36,838 bases of DNA from Sphingobium sp. Leaf26 (GTDB taxonomy: Bacteria > Pseudomonadota > Alphaproteobacteria > Sphingomonadales > Sphingomonadaceae): positions 1,013 to 37,850 of the forward strand of contig NZ_LMKV01000014.1 of the NCBI RefSeq assembly GCF_001421665.1, in the 5' to 3' direction. Below are positions 8,090 through 17,254 of the stretch, piece after piece; the stretch's first letter is position 1; every line of letters starts with the position of its first letter. A model generated the notes under the pieces. It was not told the DNA's origin. It saw nothing but the letters and a program-made list of their open reading frames with translations, and ran no database searches. The position numbers were made by a program, and so were the translations under genes.

Positions 8090-9691
8090 ATGACGATCAG
8101 CCGGCGCGATGCGATGACGGGCGTATTGGCCGCAGGCGGCGCACTGGCGCTGGCCCGCACGGATCGGGTGGAGGCCGCGCCGGGCGCTGCGGTCCCTGCC
8201 ACCGACTGGAAACGCGGGCCGGACAATCAGCGCATCGCGGACCTTGGCGACGGGCGTTTCCTCAATCCGCTGCTGTCCGGCGACCGGCCCGATCCCGCCA
8301 TCCTGAAGGATGGGGCGGATTATTATATGACCTTCTCCAGCTTCGACAGCTATCCCGGCATCACCATCTGGCACAGCCGCGACCTGATCAACTGGCAACC
8401 GCGCAAGGCGGCTTTGAGCAAGAATATCGGGTCGGTATGGGCGGTGAGCCTGGAGAAATATAAGGGCCGCTATTTCCTCTATATTCCGGTCAAGGCCGAA
8501 CCGAACAGCATCTTCGTCATCCATGCCGACCATATCGACGGGCCGTGGAGCGACCCCATCGACCTGAAATTGCACCAGCATATCGACCCCTGCCACGCGG
8601 TGGGGGAAGATGGCAGCCGCTGGCTGTTCCTGTCGGGCGGCGACCGCATCCGCCTGTCGGACGACGGGCTGTCGACCGTGGGCGCGGTCGAGCATGTCTA
8701 TGACCCCTGGCGCTATCCCGACACATGGGATGTCGAGGGCTTCGCGCCGGAAGGGCCGAAGATCCATCGGCGCGGCGACTGGTTCTATATGCTGACCGCC
8801 GTGGGCGGCACGGCCGGACCGCCGACCGGCCATATGGTGATCGCGGCCCGCTCCAGATCCATTCATGGCCCGTGGGAACAGCATCCCGGCAATCCGCTGG
8901 TCCATACGACAAGCGCCGACGAACGCTGGTGGTCGCGTGGCCATGCCAGTCTGGTCGAAGCGCCCGACAAAAGCTGGTGGGCGGTCTATCATGGCTATGA
9001 AAATGGCCTGTGGACCTTGGGGCGGCAGACCTTGCTCGATCCCGTCGAATGGACGGCGGACGGCTGGTTCCACATGAAGGGCGGCGACCTGTCGCAGCCC
9101 ATCGCCAAGCCGCGCGGCGGGCAGGCGCTGCCCCACGGCATGGCGCTGTCCGACGATTTCCGCGAGTTGAAGCTGGGCGCAAAATGGAATTTCTTCCGCC
9201 CGGCCCCGGACGAGGCCAGCCGGGCGTGGGTGGAAAAGGGCGGGCTGATCCTGAAGGGGCGGGGGACCGCGCCGGTCGATTCATCGCCGCTGCTGCTGAT
9301 CGCGGGCGACCCGGCCTATGAATTCCAGTGCGATATCGAGATCGCGCCGGGCGGCACGGCGGGGCTGATCCTCTTCTACGACGACAGGCTCTATTGCGGC
9401 TTGGGGTTTGATGAAAACCGCTTCGTCACGCACCAATATGGGATCGAGCGGGCGCGACCGGCCAATCCCCATGGCCGGCGGCTGACGATGAAGGTCAGCA
9501 ACCGCCACCATATCGTGTCCTATCATCTGTCGGGCGATGGCGGACAGAGCTGGAGTAGGTTCGACAGGGGCATGGAAGTGTCGGGGTACCACCATAATGT
9601 GCGCGGCGGTTTCCTGATGCTGCGGCCGGGGCTTTATGCCGCCGGGCCGGGGGAAGCGACGTTCCGCAATTTCCGGTTCCGGGCCTTGTAG
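8090..9691 (+). CDS. GH43-family glycoside hydrolase, Tat-exported
   Basis: The 533-residue product has an N-terminal five-bladed beta-propeller of glycoside hydrolase family 43 and a C-terminal beta-sandwich (from about residue 345, LSDDFRELKLGAKWNFF) like that of GH43 beta-xylosidases. The expected acidic residues are visible: Asp68 in RPDPAIL (base), Asp166 in HIDPCHA (pKa modulator) and Glu221 in EGPKIH (general acid). The start at 8090 follows AAGGAGAGAGC and gives a twin-arginine signal (ISRRDAMTG, then an Ala/Leu-rich run), so the enzyme is probably folded before export. Family members release xylose or arabinose from side chains; the exact sugar is unknown. It follows the receptor by 62 bases across a terminator-like hairpin, consistent with one regulon. 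Confidence 0.9.
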   Translation: MTISRRDAMTGVLAAGGALALARTDRVEAAPGAAVPATDWKRGPDNQRIADLGDGRFLNPLLSGDRPDPAILKDGADYYMTFSSFDSYPGITIWHSRDLINWQPRKAALSKNIGSVWAVSLEKYKGRYFLYIPVKAEPNSIFVIHADHIDGPWSDPIDLKLHQHIDPCHAVGEDGSRWLFLSGGDRIRLSDDGLSTVGAVEHVYDPWRYPDTWDVEGFAPEGPKIHRRGDWFYMLTAVGGTAGPPTGHMVIAARSRSIHGPWEQHPGNPLVHTTSADERWWSRGHASLVEAPDKSWWAVYHGYENGLWTLGRQTLLDPVEWTADGWFHMKGGDLSQPIAKPRGGQALPHGMALSDDFRELKLGAKWNFFRPAPDEASRAWVEKGGLILKGRGTAPVDSSPLLLIAGDPAYEFQCDIEIAPGGTAGLILFYDDRLYCGLGFDENRFVTHQYGIERARPANPHGRRLTMKVSNRHHIVSYHLSGDGGQSWSRFDRGMEVSGYHHNVRGGFLMLRPGLYAAGPGEATFRNFRFRAL

Positions 9692-9710
9692 CACAGCGTC
9701 TGCCGATACA

Positions 9711-9749
9711 CCGGCCGTCATGCTGAACTTGTTTCGGCATGACGGTCGG
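9711..9749. repeat. Palindromic intergenic repeat (GTCATGCTGAACTTG type)
   Basis: CCGGCCGTCATGC and GCATGACGGTCGG form a 13-bp stem with one G-T pair and a 13-base loop (TGAACTTGTTTCG). It sits between the convergent ends of the GH43 and Lrp genes. I recognise the core as a short interspersed repeat frequent in sphingomonads, from memory. It may also work as a transcript end, although no T-run follows. Confidence 0.65.
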
Positions 9750-9763
9750 AATATTCGGCCGCC

Positions 9764-10234
9764 CTATAACGGAATAGCCGTCGTATATTTCGTCATCGAC
9801 AGGGCGAAATGCGACGCCGCGCCCGCGACCGACGCATGGCCCAGCAGCGTCTGCATCAGGAAGCGGTTATAATCCTCCACGTCGGCGACGACGACCCGGA
9901 TCAGATAGTCCCACTCCCCGGACATGGAGAAACATTCGACGATCTCCGGCCGCCCGTCGACAAAATGTTCGAAGGCGGCGCGGGCTTCGCGGGCGTGGCT
10001 GCGCATGCGGATGTTGCAGAGGACATTGACGCCGCGCCCGACCTGCGCCGGGTCGACCAGCCGCACGGTGCGGGTCAATATGCCCGCCGCCTCCAGCGCC
10101 TTGATGCGTCGCCAGCAGGACGCGCTGGACGCGCCGACCCGCTCGGCCAGATCCTGATGGCTGAGGCCGGCATCGGTCTGAAGCGCGGACAGAATGCGCC
10201 GGTCTACGTCGTCAATCTGACCGTCCTGTTTCAT
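9764..10234 (-). CDS. Lrp/AsnC-family transcriptional regulator
   Basis: The 156-residue product has the standard Lrp/AsnC layout: an N-terminal winged helix-turn-helix (DDVDRRILSALQTDAGLSHQDLAERVGASSASCWRRI shortened here, residues about 8-45) and a C-terminal RAM ligand-binding domain (about 75-150) containing GEWDYLIRVVVADVEDYNRF. Such proteins form octamers and sense amino acids. The gene diverges from phhA across a 94-base region holding an AT-rich palindrome, so it very probably controls the phenylalanine/tyrosine degradation operon and itself, with phenylalanine or tyrosine as likely effector. The gene assignment is firm; the regulated target is inference from layout. Confidence 0.92.
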   Translation of the reverse strand: MKQDGQIDDVDRRILSALQTDAGLSHQDLAERVGASSASCWRRIKALEAAGILTRTVRLVDPAQVGRGVNVLCNIRMRSHAREARAAFEHFVDGRPEIVECFSMSGEWDYLIRVVVADVEDYNRFLMQTLLGHASVAGAASHFALSMTKYTTAIPL

Positions 10235-10243
10235 ATCTAGTCC

Positions 10244-10269
10244 ATATCTGATAAATATTTATCGAATAT
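10244..10269. promoter_or_regulatory. Probable Lrp-type operator in lrp/phhA promoter
   Basis: The core GATAAATATTTATC (10250-10263) is a perfect 14-bp palindrome, and the arms extend it to 26 bases (10244-10269) with two mismatched positions. An AT-rich symmetric centre is typical of Lrp/AsnC binding sites, and the site lies between the divergent regulator and phhA. Confidence 0.6.
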
Positions 10270-10328
10270 AGTCCAAAAATCGGCAACAATGAAACGTAAT
10301 TTCCTATTTTGCGTGGCATGATGGGCCA

Positions 10329-11201
10329 ATGGCGCAGACAGAGAATATCGCCCCGCCGGGCGCCGGAGAGGATTGGACCATCCCGCAGGACTGGGCGGCC
10401 TACACCGCGCAGGATCATGCGATGTGGGATAGCCTCTTCACGCGCCAGACGCAGATGCTGGCCGGCCGCGCGGTACCCGAATTTCTGGAGGGGCTGGACA
10501 TATTGCGGATGACCCGGCCGGGTATTCCCGACTTTGCCGAACTGTCCGACCGGCTGATGCAGCGCACCGGGTGGCAGGTGATCGCGGTGCCGGGGCTGGT
10601 GCCTGATCGCCTCTTCTTCGAACATCTGGCCAATCGCCGCTTCGTCGCCGGGCGCTTCATCCGCAAGCCCGAACAGATCGACTATCTGGAGGAGCCGGAC
10701 GTCTTCCACGATGTGTTCGGCCATGTGCCTCTGCTCGCCAACCCGGTCTTTGCCGATTATATGCAGGCCTATGGGCAAGGGGGGCTGCGCGCCCATGCGC
10801 TGGGGTCGATCGAGCGGCTGGCGCGGCTTTACTGGTACACGGTGGAATTCGGCCTGATCCGGCAGGACGACGGGCTCAAACTCTATGGCGCCGGCATCGT
10901 TTCCTCCCATGGCGAATCTGAATTTGCGCTGGATGATCGCTCGCCCAATCGGTTGGGTTTCGATCTCCAGCGACTGATGCGCACCCGCTATCGCATCGAT
11001 GATTATCAACAGAGCTATTTCGTGATCGACAGTTTCGAGCAATTGCTGCGCATGACGGCGGAGACTGATTTCGCGCCGCTCTATGCGCAACTCGACGGCC
11101 TGCCCGATCTCGACACCGACACTATCCTGCCGACCGACCGCATCTTCACCCGCGGCACGCAGGCCTATGCAAACAGGAAAAAGAAGGAGGATGCCCTATG
11201 A
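10329..11201 (+). CDS. phhA: Phenylalanine 4-monooxygenase
   Basis: The 290-residue product is a bacterial aromatic amino acid hydroxylase of the single-domain, non-regulated type. It converts phenylalanine to tyrosine with tetrahydrobiopterin-type cofactor, iron and oxygen. The iron ligands are visible as His127 and His132 in PDVFHDVFGHVPLL and Glu173 in YWYTVEFGL. Length fits bacterial PhhA (about 260-300). It is the first gene of the operon; its stop overlaps the hppD start by 4 bases (ATGA). No phhB (pterin carbinolamine dehydratase) follows it, so cofactor recycling must be encoded elsewhere. The ribosome site is weak, and transcription probably starts behind the AT-rich palindrome. Confidence 0.95.
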   Translation: MAQTENIAPPGAGEDWTIPQDWAAYTAQDHAMWDSLFTRQTQMLAGRAVPEFLEGLDILRMTRPGIPDFAELSDRLMQRTGWQVIAVPGLVPDRLFFEHLANRRFVAGRFIRKPEQIDYLEEPDVFHDVFGHVPLLANPVFADYMQAYGQGGLRAHALGSIERLARLYWYTVEFGLIRQDDGLKLYGAGIVSSHGESEFALDDRSPNRLGFDLQRLMRTRYRIDDYQQSYFVIDSFEQLLRMTAETDFAPLYAQLDGLPDLDTDTILPTDRIFTRGTQAYANRKKKEDAL

Positions 11202-12235
11202 CCGGCGATAACAACCCCCTGGGTCTCAATGGCTTCGAATTTGTCGAATTCACCTCGCCCGATCCCGAAGCGATGGCGGCGCAGTTCGAGCAACTGGGCT
11301 TCGTCGCCAGTCACCGCCATCCGCGCAAGAATATCACCCGCTATCGGCAGGGCCGCATCAACCTGATGCTGAATCGTGACGATGCCGGGCGCGTGGCGGA
11401 GTTTCGCGGCGTCCATGGCCCGTCGGCCAGCGCCATGGCCTTTCGCGTCGCCGATCCGAAAGCGGCACTCGCATGGGCGCTGGCCAATGGCGGCAAGGCG
11501 ACGGCCGAGGACGACACGGTGATCGAGGGGATTGGCGGCGCCTATCTCTATTTCATGCCGGCCGACGGCGATCCCTATGCCGACTGGGCCGAGTTCCCCG
11601 GCTGGCAGGAAAAGGCGGCGGCAAACAGCGTCGGCCTCGACCTGCTCGACCATCTGACCCATAATGTGCGGCGCGGCCAGATGCGGGTATGGAGCGAATT
11701 TTATCGCACCCTCTTCGGGTTCGAGGAACAGAAATTCTTCGATATCAAGGGGAAGGCGACCGGTCTTACCAGCCAGGCGATGATAGCGCCGGACCGGGCG
11801 ATCCGCATTCCGCTCAATGAAAGCCAGGACGACAAGAGCCAGATCGAGGAGTTCATCCGCGACTATCATGGCGAGGGTATCCAGCATCTGGCGCTGACCA
11901 CAGACGATATCTACGGCACGGTCGAGAAATTGCGGGCGCGCGGCGTGCGGCTCCAGGACACGATCGAAACCTATTATGAACTGGTCGACAAGCGCGTGCC
12001 GGGGCATGGCGAGGATCTGGATCGGCTCAGGAAGAACCGCATCCTGATCGACGGCGATGTCGAGGAGGAAGGCATATTGCTGCAAATCTTCACCGAGAAT
12101 ATGTTCGGCCCGATCTTCTTCGAGATCATCCAGCGCAAGGGCAATGAGGGGTTTGGCAACGGCAATTTCCAGGCGCTGTTCGAAAGCATAGAGTTGGACC
12201 AGATCCGGCGGGGCGTCGTCAGCGTCGAGGCGTGA
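11198..12235 (+). CDS. hppD: 4-hydroxyphenylpyruvate dioxygenase
   Basis: The 345-residue product converts 4-hydroxyphenylpyruvate to homogentisate in the cytoplasm. It shows the two vicinal-oxygen-chelate halves of the family, with the iron ligands His152 (LDHLTHNV), His230 (GIQHLAL) and Glu309 (FFEIIQRKG), and the conserved C-terminal segment [20 protein letters not shown]. Length is that of bacterial enzymes (about 345-360). It is translationally coupled to phhA through ATGA, with GGAGGATG just upstream. Its substrate needs tyrosine transamination; no aminotransferase gene is in this window. Confidence 0.97.
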   Translation: MTGDNNPLGLNGFEFVEFTSPDPEAMAAQFEQLGFVASHRHPRKNITRYRQGRINLMLNRDDAGRVAEFRGVHGPSASAMAFRVADPKAALAWALANGGKATAEDDTVIEGIGGAYLYFMPADGDPYADWAEFPGWQEKAAANSVGLDLLDHLTHNVRRGQMRVWSEFYRTLFGFEEQKFFDIKGKATGLTSQAMIAPDRAIRIPLNESQDDKSQIEEFIRDYHGEGIQHLALTTDDIYGTVEKLRARGVRLQDTIETYYELVDKRVPGHGEDLDRLRKNRILIDGDVEEEGILLQIFTENMFGPIFFEIIQRKGNEGFGNGNFQALFESIELDQIRRGVVSVEA

Positions 12236-12247
12236 GCTAATCGGACA

Positions 12248-12287
12248 CCGTTCGCGCTGCGCCCTTCGACAGGCTCGGGGCGAACGG
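12248..12287. repeat. Palindromic repeat (CCTTCGACAGGCTC type)
   Basis: CCGTTCGC (12248-12255) and GCGAACGG (12280-12287) form an 8-bp stem enclosing CCCTTCGACAGGCTCGGG. The core is a short interspersed repeat I recall as common in sphingomonad intergenic regions. Here it lies inside an operon, between hppD and hmgA, and its right arm overlaps the first bases of the hmgA ribosome site (GGAGGAG). Confidence 0.7.
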
Positions 12288-12299
12288 AGGAGAGTGACG

Positions 12300-13616
12300 A
12301 TGGATTATCCTGACGGCGATTATCTGACCGGCTTCGGCAATCATCATGCGACCGAGGCGGTGGCTGGCGCGCTGCCGGTGGGGCGCAATTCGCCGCAGCG
12401 CGTGCCCTATGGCCTGTATGCCGAACAAGTGTCCGCGACCGCCTTCACCGTGGCGCGCGCCGACAATCGGCGCAGTTGGCTTTATCGCATGCGGCCGAGC
12501 GCGATGCACGCGCCCTTCCTACCCTATGCCAAAGCGAGCCTGTTGCGCAGCGCGCCCGACGCCGACGCGGTCGCTTCGCCCAATCGGCTGCGCTGGAACC
12601 CGCTCGACCTGCCGGCCGACGCGGTCGATTTCATCGATGGGTTAGTCACCTATGCAGTCAATGGCGATGTTTCGGCGGGGCTAGGGTGCAGCGTTCATCT
12701 CTATGCCGCGAACCAGTCGATGGTCGATCGCGCCTTTTTCAGCGCCGATGGCGAATGGCTGATCGTGCCGCAACAGGGGCGGCTGCGGATCATGACCGAA
12801 ATGGGCGTGCTGGTCGTCGCCCCGCTCCAGATTGCACTGATCCCGCGCGGCGTGCGTTTCCGCGTCGAGTTGCTGGACGATGAAGCGCGCGGCTATGTCT
12901 GCGAAAATCATGGCGGCCTGTTCCGTCTGCCGGACCTTGGGCCGATCGGTTCCAACGGCCTGGCCAATGTTCGCGATTTCGAGGCGCCGGTCGCGGCCTA
13001 TGAGGATGTGGAGCGGCCGCACGAACTGGTGCAGAAATATCGGGGGCAACTCTGGTCGGCCAAGCTCGATCACAGTCCGTTCGATGTGGTCGCATGGCAT
13101 GGCAATGTCGCGCCCTACCGCTATGATCTTAGTCGGTTCAATGCGATCGGGACGGTCAGTTTCGATCACCCGGACCCCTCCATCTTCACCGTGCTGACAT
13201 CGCCGAGCGACAGCGCCGGCACCGCCAATATCGACTTCGTCATCTTCCCGCCGCGCTGGATGGTGGCGGAGGACACGTTCCGGCCGCCCTGGTTCCACCG
13301 TAATGTCATGAGCGAGTTTATGGGCCTCATCACCGGCCAATATGATGCCAAGGCGGGCGGCTTTGCGCCCGGTGGGGCAAGCCTGCACAATATGATGTCC
13401 GCCCATGGGCCGGATGTCGCCAGCCATGACCGGGCGGTCGCGGCGACATTGCAACCGCACAGGATAGAGGAGACGATGGCCTTCATGTTCGAAAGCCGAC
13501 TGCCGTTCATGCCCACGCGCTGGGCGATGGAAACGCCTTTGTTACAAGGGGATTATGACGCATGCTGGACAGGCTTTCGCAAGGCGCGACTGCCGGAAGC
13601 GGGGGATGCGGCATGA
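12300..13616 (+). CDS. hmgA: Homogentisate 1,2-dioxygenase
   Basis: The 438-residue product opens the ring of homogentisate to 4-maleylacetoacetate. The N-terminus [13 protein letters not shown] is a family hallmark, and the iron-binding region is clear: His333 and Glu339 in [12 protein letters not shown], and His369 in MSAHGPD (compare human His335, Glu341, His371). The full length equals the family norm. ATG 12300 is preferred over GTG 12294 because GGAGGAG is well spaced before it. It follows hppD after a 64-base gap holding a palindromic repeat, and its stop overlaps the fahA start by 4 bases. Confidence 0.96.
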   Translation: MDYPDGDYLTGFGNHHATEAVAGALPVGRNSPQRVPYGLYAEQVSATAFTVARADNRRSWLYRMRPSAMHAPFLPYAKASLLRSAPDADAVASPNRLRWNPLDLPADAVDFIDGLVTYAVNGDVSAGLGCSVHLYAANQSMVDRAFFSADGEWLIVPQQGRLRIMTEMGVLVVAPLQIALIPRGVRFRVELLDDEARGYVCENHGGLFRLPDLGPIGSNGLANVRDFEAPVAAYEDVERPHELVQKYRGQLWSAKLDHSPFDVVAWHGNVAPYRYDLSRFNAIGTVSFDHPDPSIFTVLTSPSDSAGTANIDFVIFPPRWMVAEDTFRPPWFHRNVMSEFMGLITGQYDAKAGGFAPGGASLHNMMSAHGPDVASHDRAVAATLQPHRIEETMAFMFESRLPFMPTRWAMETPLLQGDYDACWTGFRKARLPEAGDAA

Positions 13617-14914
13617 ACTGGTGGACGACCGACGAGACGCATGATCCCGCCCGCACCAGTTGGGTGGACATCGCGAACGGCCATGCGGATTTCCCGATTC
13701 AGAACCTGCCCTATGGCGTCTTTTCACCGGCCGGCGGGGAAGCGCGGATCGGCGTGGCCATCGGCGACCGGATATTGGACCTGTTCGCCTGCGCCACTGC
13801 CGGCATGCTGCCCGCCGCCTTCGCGCCGCTTTGCACGGCCGGGACGCTGAACGGGTTGATGGCGCTGTCTGTCGCCGACCGGCGGGCGCTGCGCCATAGG
13901 CTCAGCGATCTGCTGTCCGATCCCGCCCATGCGGATCGGCTGATGCCCCTGCTGCATCATACGGCGGATTGCACCCTGCATCTGCCCGCCCATATCGGCG
14001 ATTATAGCGACTTCTATGTCGGCATCCATCACGCCACCAATATCGGGCGGCAGTTCCGTCCGGACAATCCATTACTCCCCAATTATAAATATGTGCCGAT
14101 CGGCTATCATGGCCGCGCGTCCTCGATCCGGCCGTCGGGCGTGGCGCTGCGCCGGCCGGTGGGTCAGCGCAAGCCGCCAGAGGCCGATGCGCCGCTGGTC
14201 GGCCCGTCCGCCCGGCTGGATTATGAGCTGGAACTGGGCGTGTGGATCGGCGCCGGCAATGCACTGGGCACCCCCATCCCGATCGCGCAGGCGGCGGACC
14301 ATGTCGCCGGCTTCTGCCTGCTCAACGACTGGTCGGCGCGCGATTTCCAGGCCTGGGAATATCAACCGCTTGGCCCGTTCCTGTCCAAAAGCTTCCAGTC
14401 CACCATTTCCCCCTGGGTGGTGACGAGTGAGGCGATGGCGCCGTTCCGCCCGGCGCAACCACCCCGCCCGGCGGGTGATCCCGCGCCCTTGCCCTATCTG
14501 TCCGACCCGGACGATCAGGCGCATGGGGCGCTGGGCCTGACGCTGGAGGTGCTGATCCTGACCGCAGCGATGCGCGCGCGCGGCGATGCGCCGTTCCGGC
14601 TGAGCAGTGGTCCGGCCAGCAACATGTATTGGACGGTGCAGCAGATCGTCACCCATCATGCGTCCAATGGCTGCAACCTCAATCCGGGCGATCTGCTGGG
14701 CAGCGGCACCATCTCCGCCCCGGACCGGTCAGGCTATGGCAGCCTGATCGAACTGTCCGTGGGCGGCAAGGAACCGATCGCTTTGCCCGGTGGCGAAAGC
14801 CGCACTTTCCTGGAGGATGGGGACGAGATCATCCTGCGCGCGCAGGCGTCAGCGCCGGGCTTCATGCCCATCGGCTTGGGCGAATGCCGGGCTATGGTCA
14901 TGCCGGCGCTTTGA
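13613..14914 (+). CDS. fahA: Fumarylacetoacetase
   Basis: The 433-residue product hydrolyses fumarylacetoacetate to fumarate and acetoacetate, the last step of tyrosine degradation. Conserved segments include [16 protein letters not shown], with the metal and catalytic pair Asp133 and His140 (mouse Asp126, His133), [12 protein letters not shown], and [11 protein letters not shown] with the metal-binding glutamates. Start 13613 forms ATGA with the hmgA stop; an in-frame ATG at 13562 would overlap hmgA by 55 bases and adds an unrelated leader, so it is rejected. No maiA gene for maleylacetoacetate isomerase separates or follows hmgA and fahA here. The 3' end overlaps the convergent glycosyltransferase gene by 17 bases. 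Confidence 0.96.
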   Translation: MNWWTTDETHDPARTSWVDIANGHADFPIQNLPYGVFSPAGGEARIGVAIGDRILDLFACATAGMLPAAFAPLCTAGTLNGLMALSVADRRALRHRLSDLLSDPAHADRLMPLLHHTADCTLHLPAHIGDYSDFYVGIHHATNIGRQFRPDNPLLPNYKYVPIGYHGRASSIRPSGVALRRPVGQRKPPEADAPLVGPSARLDYELELGVWIGAGNALGTPIPIAQAADHVAGFCLLNDWSARDFQAWEYQPLGPFLSKSFQSTISPWVVTSEAMAPFRPAQPPRPAGDPAPLPYLSDPDDQAHGALGLTLEVLILTAAMRARGDAPFRLSSGPASNMYWTVQQIVTHHASNGCNLNPGDLLGSGTISAPDRSGYGSLIELSVGGKEPIALPGGESRTFLEDGDEIILRAQASAPGFMPIGLGECRAMVMPAL

Positions 14915-16052
14915 GCGCGGCTTCGTAGGCGGCGATCAGCCGGTTGAAATGGGCGTCCTCTTTGAAGCGGGCGGATACATCGGCATGGCCGGCCGCGCCC
15001 AACTGGCGGCACAGTGCCGGATCGTCCCAGAGGCGGCGCATCTGCCGCGCCAGATCAGCAGCGTCGCCGGGAATGAAATGCAGGCCGGTCACGCCTTCGC
15101 GCACCGTGTCCTGCAAGGCGCCGATGCGTGAGGCGATGACCGGCACGCCATGCGCCATGGCTTCGGCCGCGACGATGGCGAAGGTTTCGAACCAGAGGCT
15201 GGGCACCACCAGCGCCCGCGCGCCGCGATAGATGGCGGCGAGCGACGCCGGCCCGTCCGTGATCGTCACTGGTACGCCCTGCGCAAGCAGCGGCACTGGA
15301 TCGCTGCCCGCCGGCCCGGCGACATGGATGGGCAAGCCTGACAGGCGCGCCGCCCGGATCAGCGTGTCCAGCCCCTTTTCCGGGACGAAACGACCGGCAA
15401 AGGCGAAATAGCCGCCGGTCGCGGGATCGACGGGTTCGGGCGTGGCAGGGATGGCGCATTCATTGACGCTGATCCGGTCGAACGGAATGCCTGCGCGGCG
15501 ATGCAGCCAGTCGCGGCTGAACTCCGTCAGCACGATGAAGCGGCTGACATGGGCATAGAGGTTTCGCCGCTCCGCCAGCGCGTGGCGCAAGGCGAAGGCG
15601 GCGCTTTCGGGCAGGTTGCTGCGACAGTTGCGCACCACGGCCTGATGCGCGCCATGATCGGTGCAGCGGGTACAGACGGCAGCGCCATCATGATGGGTGG
15701 CGATCGGGCAGGTGATGCGGAAATCATAGCAGCTTTGCACCACCGGCACGCCGGCGCGGGCGCAGAGCGGGAAGAGCCAGGGGGTCAGCAGCGGATAGAG
15801 TTCATGGCTATGCACGATGTCGGGCCGATCCCGCTCCAGCCGCGCGGCAAAATCCCGAAGCGTGGCCGCCGGGTAGATGCCTTGGATGAAGGCCGCCATT
15901 TTCCCTGACAGGCTGGTTGAAAGATGCCGACTATCCTTTTCGAAGATATCGACTTTCAGTCCTTTTCTTCGCGACAGGGCGATGGTCGCATCCCAGGCAT
16001 TGTCCGCTCCGCCGCCGCCGCGATGACGATTGAAGACATGCAGGATCTTCAT
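14898..16052 (-). CDS. Family 4-type glycosyltransferase
   Basis: The 384-residue product is a GT-B fold glycosyltransferase of the GT4 type that adds a sugar to a lipid-linked repeat unit at the cytoplasmic face of the inner membrane. The N-terminus ILHVFNRHRGGGGAD is the acceptor-domain glycine loop; a cysteine-rich stretch (CPIATHHDGAAVCTRC) follows at about 135; the donor-site E-x7-E motif is in ETFAIVAAEAMAHGVPVIAS. It is the last gene of the leftward arm, overlapping the preceding glycosyltransferase by 4 bases, and meets fahA tail to tail. Its donor and acceptor cannot be told from sequence. Confidence 0.9.
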   Translation of the reverse strand: MKILHVFNRHRGGGGADNAWDATIALSRRKGLKVDIFEKDSRHLSTSLSGKMAAFIQGIYPAATLRDFAARLERDRPDIVHSHELYPLLTPWLFPLCARAGVPVVQSCYDFRITCPIATHHDGAAVCTRCTDHGAHQAVVRNCRSNLPESAAFALRHALAERRNLYAHVSRFIVLTEFSRDWLHRRAGIPFDRISVNECAIPATPEPVDPATGGYFAFAGRFVPEKGLDTLIRAARLSGLPIHVAGPAGSDPVPLLAQGVPVTITDGPASLAAIYRGARALVVPSLWFETFAIVAAEAMAHGVPVIASRIGALQDTVREGVTGLHFIPGDAADLARQMRRLWDDPALCRQLGAAGHADVSARFKEDAHFNRLIAAYEAALKAPA

Positions 16053-17254
16053 GCCACCTGCGCCGGCGCGAACAGGTCGGGACGATAGGGGTCGCCGATC
16101 TGCTTCGCGCTTGGTCGGCGGCCCGCCGCCTTGGCATCCACGATAAAGCCGAACAGATCGGCGTAGGCGGCAACCACCGCATCCCAGCGGAAAGTGGCGG
16201 CCGCATGCGCCTGCGCCGCCCGGCCCAGTGCAGCGCGCCGCTGCGGATCGGCGTCCAGTTCGCGCAGGATCGCCGCCAGATGGCCGGCCTCCCTGCGGAA
16301 ATAGGGCGCGTTCGGTCCGACATTTTCGCGATGGAAGATCACGTCGATCGGTATGCAGGGCGCACCCCAGTGCATCGCCCGCAGCAGGCTGGGATTGGTG
16401 CCGCCCACCTCATGCCCGTGCAGATAGGCGGCACAATGGCGATAGAGGGCGTTGAGCGCGGCGGACTCGAACACGCCGCCGACGCAGCGCACCTGCCCGT
16501 CATGTTCGGCGGCGACGGCGCGGGCATAGGCGCTGTCATAGGGAACCGACCCTACGACGATCAGCGGTTTGGTGATACCCGACGCGCGATATTCGCGGAT
16601 GATATGGTCGACATTATTTTCCGGCTCCATCCGCGCGACGACCAGATAATATGCGCCGGGTGTGACGCCATAGCAGCCGAGTGCGGTGGCGTCGGGCGGA
16701 TCGCCGACGGCGCCGGAATAGGGGATATAGGTGGAGGCGGCGCCATATTCGCGGGCGTAATAATCCTGCATCGCCCGCGAATCGGTGACCAGCCAGTCCG
16801 CCGCCCAGGCGCTGACCCGTTCAGACCATTTATAATAAGCGCGCTGTATCCTGTTCCATTTACGCCGTTGCCAGCCCAGGCCATCGGTATGGATCAGTAC
16901 CGCTATGCCCCGCGCGCGCAGTGGCAGGACGAACGGGCCATTGCCCGGATCGACCACGAAGACCAGGTCGAAATCGCGAAAGGCAGCATCCCATAGCGAC
17001 AGGTTGCTATGGACGATGCTCTCGAAGCTCTTGCCGCCGGGCGCGGGCAGGTAGCGGCAGCGCACGTCATTCCATACGGGCGGGCGCGCTGCATAATAAT
17101 GGGTGCGGCAATAGACGGTGACGTCCATGCCATGATCGCGCACCAGTCCGGTGGCCAGTTCCTCCACCAAGGTCGAAAAGCCGCTGTAGCGGGCGGGGAT
17201 GCCGCGATCGCCGATGATGGCGACGCGCAGGGGGGGCGTGGCGGGATCAGCCAT
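16049..17254 (-). CDS. DUF1972-type glycosyltransferase
   Basis: The 401-residue product is a GT-B glycosyltransferase beginning with the DUF1972 signature VAIIGDRGIPARYSGFSTLVEELA. This group includes capsule rhamnosyltransferases of the Cps2T/WchF kind, so transfer of a 6-deoxyhexose is a reasonable but unproved guess. The C-terminal half contains VVARMEPENNVDHI and VGGTNPSLLRAMHWGAP, typical of the donor domain. It overlaps the methyltransferase gene by 8 bases and the next glycosyltransferase by 4, so it is part of the coupled left arm. Confidence 0.9.
   Translation of the reverse strand: MADPATPPLRVAIIGDRGIPARYSGFSTLVEELATGLVRDHGMDVTVYCRTHYYAARPPVWNDVRCRYLPAPGGKSFESIVHSNLSLWDAAFRDFDLVFVVDPGNGPFVLPLRARGIAVLIHTDGLGWQRRKWNRIQRAYYKWSERVSAWAADWLVTDSRAMQDYYAREYGAASTYIPYSGAVGDPPDATALGCYGVTPGAYYLVVARMEPENNVDHIIREYRASGITKPLIVVGSVPYDSAYARAVAAEHDGQVRCVGGVFESAALNALYRHCAAYLHGHEVGGTNPSLLRAMHWGAPCIPIDVIFHRENVGPNAPYFRREAGHLAAILRELDADPQRRAALGRAAQAHAAATFRWDAVVAAYADLFGFIVDAKAAGRRPSAKQIGDPYRPDLFAPAQVA

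Noticed and set aside
13562..13612. Longer fahA start at 13562
   Set aside because: It overlaps hmgA by 55 bases; the ATGA overlap at 13613 matches the family N-terminus.
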